DNA of 64,000 nt, taken from assembly GCA_032718475.1 (NCBI GenBank), contig JAUCBJ010002578.1, positions 1 through 64,000 on the forward strand. The letters are read 5' to 3'. The stretch is from Nemertoderma westbladi. Lineage: Eukaryota > Xenacoelomorpha > Nemertodermatida > Nemertodermatidae. Each line of letters begins with the position of its first letter. Within the stretch, counting starts at the first letter, position 1. Shown here piece by piece: positions 57,710 to 64,000 of this stretch. The notes under the pieces were generated by a model. The model was not told where the DNA came from, did not search any database, and saw nothing but the letters and a program-made list of their open reading frames with translations. The position numbers and the translations under genes were made by a program.

Positions 57710-59700
57710 TGTGGGGGCGAGCGCGAAGTGAGAATAAGATATTTATAATATTATTTTTAATCTGATTATACTACTTATATGGGGAGGGGGCGAGCCGTGA
57801 AGTGTGTGAAAGCATATAGAGTTATTGACAAGCAATAAGTTGCGGGGGGCGAGCCGCGAAGTGAGAATAAGATATTTATAATATTATTTTTAATCTGATT
57901 ATACTACTTATATGGGGAGGGTGTTCGCGCTTTCAGACCTTTAGCAGTTTAACCTGCCAAATTGGGATGTCTTCTAGATAATAGATCGTCTTTAGCCTAT
58001 GACAAGTATTTGATACACTACATTAGCCGAAACCAGTCTATGCGCGATCATTCACCCGCTGGATATACCCGGGAGACTGGATTCGGAAGCCTAACCGTAT
58101 TGCGGGGTAGGCCTACTGTATTATTCGACTGATCGTAATATATATAATCTCTGACAAATATAATTCACTTTCGGGAAATATTAACAGTTCCTTTAGGATG
58201 TGGCGCTTTAAATATATAAACAGAGTTATGACTTAAACTAGACACAACAGGATGGCTATAGATTCACGTATATGGCGCATTCTTTAGGAGATGCTTCGTT
58301 ATCAATCACGATCATACACAATACTGCACAATGCTGCACACTAATCTGCCGACCTTCACTAATTTTAGTCACATATAAGGAGAACAACAGACAATACATG
58401 TAGGGCCTATAAAATAGCATTAGATTCACTTCAAACCACTGAATGTAAGTCGCAATCGTTATATGTAACCGGTCTCTCTAACCTTTAGTATATCAAGAAG
58501 ATTGGGGTGTCTGATTATTGATCAGTATTCCAAATATAATATTCCATCAACAAATATAATTAACAGTAATGTTAAGGTATGTTATGAGTGAGTGAGTGAG
58601 TTAAGTTATGATATGTTAAGTGAGATAACGGATATACGTTCTATAATTAAGCCTACTAATGTTGAGCTAAAGACTGAAACACGGAGGTTCCACGCCGGTG
58701 TTGTAGGCTGTGGACAAAATCACGTACTGACTCAACTCCACGAGTTTCTATATACAATCTCTAACACAGAGGCAAAAAACGCTCTGATTGGTCGACCGAA
58801 CAAAGAAGGAACAGAGAACAAAGAAAAGCTACACCTGTACAGCATCAGCTGTTAGCCGTCGTCATGGTAGCTACACTGTTTACAGAGGATTTGGCGCATT
58901 GCGTCATAGAATTGCTAAGTATGTCCGTTAAAGTACACATACAGAAGAAATGGCTTTTATGTCCTCTAAAACACCAGTACAGTAAGGACACGGCCTTTTA
59001 TGCCTGTTAAACCAACTACAGAGTACTTTACGGGGAAAATAACCGGCCAATTCCGCAAAAGCCTTTACAGAGGGGGCGAGCCGTGAAGTGTGTGAAAGCA
59101 TATAGAGTTATTGACAAGCAATAAGTTGCGGGGGGCGAGCCGCGAAGTGAGAATAAGGTATTTATAATATTATTTTTAATTTGATTATTCTAACTAACTA
59201 TTAACTCAGTTATTTCGTGATTTGATGAAAAAATGGGGGGCGAGCCATGAAGCGAATGAAGCCTTAGCATATGGGTTAAGGTTATAGTATTTATAATATT
59301 ATTTTAATTTGATTATTCTAACTATGGGGCGAGCCATGAAGTGAGTGATAGCATCGAAGTAAGGTTATTGTATTCAACTAACGACAGCCACCAATATTAC
59401 AATTCTACAGTTATTGCTAAGCAACTAGTTGTGGGGCGAGCCGCGAAGTGAGTATAAAGTTATAGTATTTATAATATTAATTTTTAATATTATTATTCTA
59501 CTTATATGCGGAGGGGTGAGCCATGAAGTGTGTGAAAGCATATAGGTACAATCGGTGAGTTGTCCAATTGCCGTCCGGCACCGACATAAATTTTAATTGC
59601 TAATAACTCGGTTACACAGTGATTTGATGAAAAAATAGGGCGAGCCATGAAGCGAGCGAAGCCTTAGAATATGGGTACCATTAACGAGTTGTGGGGCGAG
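57710..59700 (+). repeat. Tandem/dispersed repeat with ggggcgagccgcgaagtgag core
   Basis: The core occurs about eleven times (near 57717, 57786, 57847, 59076, 59137, 59238, 59327, 59433, 59514, 59637, 59693), mostly followed by agtatttataatattattttt. 57785-57920 and 59075-59180 are near-identical, and the solo LTR interrupts one unit. Confidence 0.8.
57922..59069 (-). repeat. Solo LTR of the element-E family
   Basis: 1148 bp, TGTTCGCGC to CTTTACA, clearly homologous but diverged from the two LTRs of E. Flanked by gaggg at 57917-57921 and 59070-59074. No internal part on either side, so it is a recombination remnant. Orientation given as for E. Confidence 0.88.
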
Positions 59701-60700
59701 TTTGATCGATTATTCTTGGTGGGCATACATACATTGATTGGGTACCACACCCGTGTATAGAGAACTATCTGGACTTAGCATCTGGCTATAGCACGCTAAC
59801 CTGATGTCCTGAGCCTTCGCGCAGCACGAATTAAGCAAAGCCTTTAGCATGTAGGTACTATTGTTAAATTTGTTGATTATTAATGTTATTATATTATTGT
59901 CGAAATTATTACTTACATTAATTTTCGGTTGGAGGTGGCGTATGCGTTTCACCGATCATCCGTGGCGGGCACACGCACATCGGTCGTCCCCGGCGATCGG
60001 TAAGACGATGATCCCCGGGCACGCCGGGACCACCTCATCTTTATACAGCCAGTCTACGTCCGGCGAGTGCATCGCCCGCACACTTTGTGCCCGCATAACT
60101 CTTATTAGATTCATCCTGTTAAATTTTTTAAATGTTGAAGGATGATGTGCGAAAGGTTCTACAACCGACTTTGGTTTGCAGGGTTCACCACCTTCGGCCA
60201 TATCAAAATTTTTATAATATAATTTAATTTAATATTTTATAATTTAATAATTTAAATAATAAAGTGATGCTGGTATCGCTATTCCCAATGTTAATATAGC
60301 AAACTACAACAGAACTAGCTACTTTGGTAAGGCTAATTTTCTATGCTCCGCGACGTATCTATATATGGCTTATTTATTTTGTGAAACCGGTCACATATGC
60401 GAGTAAATTGAACCCAGACCTTTGATTGTCGTTAGAGCGTTTAATTACTGTACTAATGCACGTAGCGTGGATAGAGATTCTGGCCTTTGTGTTAACCACA
60501 TAGGTTGGGCGGCAGATGCTTGGTATATAATGGAAAGAGTTGGGACCCCAATATGTCTATGTCCGATTATTCCAGTTTTACTTGCGCCCACGCGCTAAAG
60601 ACTTCGCCTCACTTGTTGCCGCGTGAAGGTTTCATTTCATGAATGGCGTTTAACTTTGTTAAGGCTCCAAACTTTGTTAAGGCCCCACAAACGACGCTTT
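59701..60700. other. Mixed spacer with a GC-rich patch
   Basis: 59935-60110 is GC-rich in an AT-rich context, and a minus-strand frame of 81 codons (59956-60201) with a true ATG passes through it. No motif recognised; I do not call it a gene. Confidence 0.35.
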
Positions 60701-60929
60701 ATAACGAATTGCGCGAAGGCTCCGCGAATGGTTCTTTCAGTGATTGACGATGAAAATTAAAAAAATTAAAAACGAATAGTGCCGCGTGAAGACCCCACCC
60801 ACGTCACTTACCACGTCCCATATATTTATTAAAAATATTGCTATTACTATATACCCAAGATATAAATATTTATTATTAATATTAAGGCTAATAATATTTT
60901 CACACACCGCAATTGAATATACCCATAAC

Positions 60930-61258
60930 TGAAATAAATCATCAGCTATCATTAGCCTGGGGTCAGACTTATCTAGTATACTTAAGGACTCTTTTAAAGT
61001 TTTTCTCCACAACAACACAGCTAGGCCTCCAAAAGGTCGCCCATGTAGAATACCGTTACTAAGATCCACTGGAGAGCTTCCAGAAGCTGAAAAATCTGAG
61101 TCTATAGAGTGTAGATATGCAATATCTTGTTGTGGCAGCATGTGTTTTTGTAGAAACAGAACATCACACGTAGATAGCAACTTTTGTATGGTGTATCTAC
61201 TAGAAGCTGTTCGAATGGAATTTGTATTATATGATGCGATTTCTACCATTGTGTTCAT
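60930..61258 (-). pseudogene. LINE endonuclease N-terminal fragment
   Basis: ATG at 61258. EIASYNTNSIR is the first endonuclease motif (N), followed by CDVLFLQKHML, where the catalytic E appears as K, and GRPFGGLAVLLWRK, a pattern common to APE-type endonucleases of I/Nimb- or CR1-related LINEs. Homology ends near 60930; the rest of the frame is not LINE-like. The 3' part of the element is missing. Confidence 0.65.
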
Positions 61259-61350
61259 AATGTTGATGATTGTTACTAGAGACGGTGCAAACTATTCCGA
61301 AGGAAGATGATTGAAGATGTTGGAACTGAGGCTAACAGGCGGAGGATCGA

Positions 61351-62555
61351 TCACTTGGACGACGTCATCATCCGTGACTCATACAACCTTCTCAGTTGAG
61401 GCTGTAGAGGTAGATGTTCCCTCTTCCAAACCCAATCTGTCGCGGTTATTACTACCCAGTTGAGCGCCAGTACCGGCATCTTTTGTAGTAGTACTTGTAG
61501 AGATGTCCGAAGAAGGAATAAATGCTGGATTGTTATTTTTTCCAATAGATATGTATCAGTTGGCAATCGCGGATTTCTTGGACCTGACCAGTAATGAGCA
61601 ATGATGCCTTCTGGTCAGAGGTGGAGATTTGTGTCACTCAGTAGCTTATCTGACGCTTCCTGTCGGCAAGTTACCACGAATGAGTTGTACAAATTAAACC
61701 GAGTTGCTATCTGTTCGCATTTCTCTACTTTAACATTAAACGCGGTTCTAATGTGATGTAGCACATCAGTTGAAGTGTAGCAAGTTTCAATCCTTGAACC
61801 AAATAGTTGTCAAAGTCGTTTTACTCCACAGATCATGGTACTACCAGTAGTATTTTTGTAGGAACCACCCATCCCAGTTCCAACAATGGTTCATTGTTGT
61901 CGGCGTTGTGGGTTTCGGTTTGGTTGGTTATTAGGCCTATTGGAAGTCACAGTTGCACTAGATGTCTGCATCTGTTTCTGTTGTTTCCGTTTTAATACCA
62001 CAATGAAATCATAGCTGGTGCTGGTATCTTTTAGTTGTGTGGTCGATTGGTAACAGCTTTGGAATAATTAGAAGCACAGATTTGTGAAGGCCTACCGGTA
62101 GTATCAGCCATTTCAACTTGAGAATTCCAATCAGTTGTCCTGTCGGTACTACCGGTACCGATACAGCAATTTATGTTCAAGTCAGAGCTGTTCGACTCAG
62201 AACTTATATTATCATCCCCAACCCCACAAGAAGGGCCCCCATGAATGGTGTCAGAAGCAATAGGCCTAGCAGTAGCAAACCTGCCCTGTTCCAAAGCAGA
62301 GAGCCGTAGCTTGATGTCATGTACATCATTAACAGTTAGAGCAAGTTTAATGCTGTCAGGAAGAATAGGCGGTAAGACACAAAAGTATTCTACTACAAAT
62401 ACCGGTTTGCTATCAGCAGGAAGCGTAATGAAGCCTGCAAACTCAAAGACATCCAGTATATCTTTGATATAAGTTTCAGGTTTGTTATCACCAGAATGCC
62501 GTTTGGTGACACATTTGAGAAACTCACTCCTATCATTAGCCAAGCTGTTAAACAA
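61351..62555 (-). pseudogene. LINE ORF1 remnant
   Basis: First frame from ATG 62555 to 62031 (174 codons): SEFLKCVTKRHSGDNKPETYIKDI-type start, then a possible coiled coil (VNDVHDIKLRLSALEQG) and an acidic tail. Further down, RFNLYNSFVVTCRQEASDKLL and PEGIIAHYWSGPRN with a TGA between look like the C-terminal RNA-binding part of a LINE ORF1 protein, followed by a Ser/Thr-rich tail. It directly precedes the endonuclease fragment, so it is ORF1 of the same element, with stops and frameshifts. Confidence 0.55.
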
Positions 62556-63258
62556 GCGCGATCAGGAGCGCGTTATTACTGCTGCACTGCACTGCCGCTA
62601 AACACAAAATTGCTTCTTACCGCTGGATGGCGCTAATCAGGCTGTCCGCTAATATGTTTTACTAATATTATACGGCTCCTATAAAATCGCTTGCTCCTTT
62701 CTCTACCGATCGCTCGACAGAGAGCTAACTGTTCGAATTTATGAGCCACGCGGGAATAACCAAAACAATAAACCCGAATCGGCTCCCTAAGCTACTTAAG
62801 GGGGGGGGGGGGGGGGTACACCATTTTCGGACAACATTTATCACTCTCAGCGTTTCTAATTGTTGGGTTTTGGCTATAATTTGGAATATAAGTGCCTAAG
62901 ATGCTATTCTACATGACACGTTAGAAAATTTTTATTTTTCGCTATTTAATATTAGTTAATACTAGTTAACAACAAAAAAAACTTGGTTGCGCTTAAAACC
63001 CTAAGGCCTTTTCAGTTTTGAATCTAAACACATGAAAGTTTTTTTATATGATAGATCAAAGATGGGGCAACATAACTATCAGGCGAAATTTTGTGAAAAT
63101 AATTCTGCACCGCTAGGTGGCGCTGCAAATTTATGCCTAATTTTTAGGTTTGTTATAAATAGTATACAATTTTATTAATGAATAATTTCGAAAAGTTGTC
63201 TGATACTTTTATGCAGGGTGCCTATGTAGACAACCACAGAAAGTTTCAGACTAATTGC
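62556..63258. other. Spacer with poly-G tract
   Basis: A G run at about 62799-62817 separates LINE-derived sequence from AT-rich sequence. No gene seen. Confidence 0.4.
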
Positions 63259-64000
63259 TCAAAAATTGTAGAAGTAGTAGGGTTTTGAAGTTGACAATTT
63301 CAGCCAGATTTTCCTCATACATATTCGCGCCTGTAATATTACTGGACTGATAAAGTTCATCGGGTCAAATAGTCTACTCATCGTTGATAAGCAGATTCTC
63401 TTAGTCAAAGTTTTGTCTGGGCTACTGGGTTCAAACCTAACTCTCACCTGGAATTTATCCATGTATGGATTCCAAGCGAGTCCCAGTACTCACGCCATGG
63501 GGATGGGTTCTACACCCAGTTCAATGTCTCCGCTCCCGCGATCCTTTACAGGGAACGACTCTATTAAGGCCTCTGAGTTGGTGGTGAACTTGGTCAGTGG
63601 AAAACCTCCCATAGCCAAGCACTCCTGTAGGCTGTGAGCCACTTCTATGGCTTGTTCCGCTGTGTCTTTGGACACCAATCCGTCGTCCATATAGAAGTTC
63701 CTCAGGATGGACTCGATAACATCTACTGGATACTTACCAATCTGGGCTGTCGCCGTTTTCTTTAGAACACACAGCGTTCCATTGGGACTATCGCGGGCGC
63801 CGAATATCCTGACATACATCTGGTATGTGACCACTGGGCCGGATAGGTCTTCACTCTCATACCAGAGAAATCGGAGACTATCCTGGTCCACCTTGCAGTC
63901 TCTTACCTGGTGAAACATTGCCTCGATGTTGCAAGTAAACGCAAATCGGCGCTGTCTAAAGCGTTGCAGTATCCCTATTAAGTAGTTATTTAGGTTGGGA
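63259..64000 (-). pseudogene. BEL/Pao RT fragment, continues past the window
   Basis: Minus-strand frame open from the window edge. FRQRRFAFTCNIEAMFHQV, RIFGARDSPN, catalytic FYMDDGL (M in place of V), LTKF, an in-frame TGA at 63490-63492, then VLGLAWNP, LTKRICLSTMSRLFDPM and ISPVILQARI. BEL homology stops near 63305. It is closest to the fragment at 7885-8990. The N-terminal pol part lies beyond position 64000. Confidence 0.85.

Noticed and set aside
59956-60201. 81-codon minus-strand ORF in the GC-rich patch
   Set aside because: A true ATG and odd composition, but no motif, no neighbour context and short length.

Overview
The window is transposon-dominated nuclear DNA from an animal, most likely an invertebrate. 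The evidence is several BEL/Pao LTR retrotransposons, an APE-type LINE with an intact EN-RT reading frame, a Merlin-type transposase remnant, TTAA-flanked and foldback MITEs, a tRNA-derived SINE-like piece, poly(A) signals, and one animal-type Stealth/GNPTAB-like gene. No bacterial operon, phage, CRISPR or rRNA signature was seen. I cannot name the species.

Layout. 1-1581: 3' noncoding part and 3' LTR of a BEL/Pao element (family A). 1597-7880: a second, related element B (5' LTR, broken gag, pol with RT, RNase H and integrase, then a tandem-repeat 3' region), abutting an antisense BEL RT fragment (7885-8990). 9360-9430: tRNA/SINE-like sequence. About 9645-13095: a 38/41-bp minisatellite with a 901-bp higher-order duplication. 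14302-15822 (minus): a single-exon Stealth-family gene, the only clear host-type gene. 16900-22300: AT-rich nest of foldback/MITE elements sharing GTTCTAGAAC palindromes, one with a Merlin transposase remnant, one splitting a LINE fragment. 22308-31144: BEL element C (gag, protease, pol), followed by an extra exonuclease-like ORF and GC-rich tandem repeats. 32360-34105: another family-A 3' end and LTR. 34106-35466: poly-G hairpin repeats. 35467-38491: LINE with intact ORF and a 39-bp target duplication. 38821-39948: TTAA-flanked MITE carrying a 160-bp tandem array. 40000-43640: AT-rich, largely featureless.

The most complete mobile element is E, 44475-57519 on the minus strand. Its two 1159-bp LTRs differ at only two positions and are bounded by the 5-bp duplication tctac. 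It keeps gag and protease, has lost RT, most of RNase H and integrase, and carries a third, unrecognised gene after the pol remnant. A solo LTR of the same family lies at 57922-59069 with its own 5-bp duplication. 59070-62555 holds a low-copy tandem repeat and the 5' part of a second LINE (minus). The right edge (63259-64000) is another antisense BEL RT fragment.

The picture is a nested TE island: autonomous families (intact LINE; BEL elements with nearly complete pol), deletion derivatives that still moved recently (E), and non-autonomous foldbacks. Frameshifts and in-frame stops in most ORFs make almost all of these pseudogenes; the Stealth gene and the LINE ORF are the only long intact non-repetitive frames with a full domain set.
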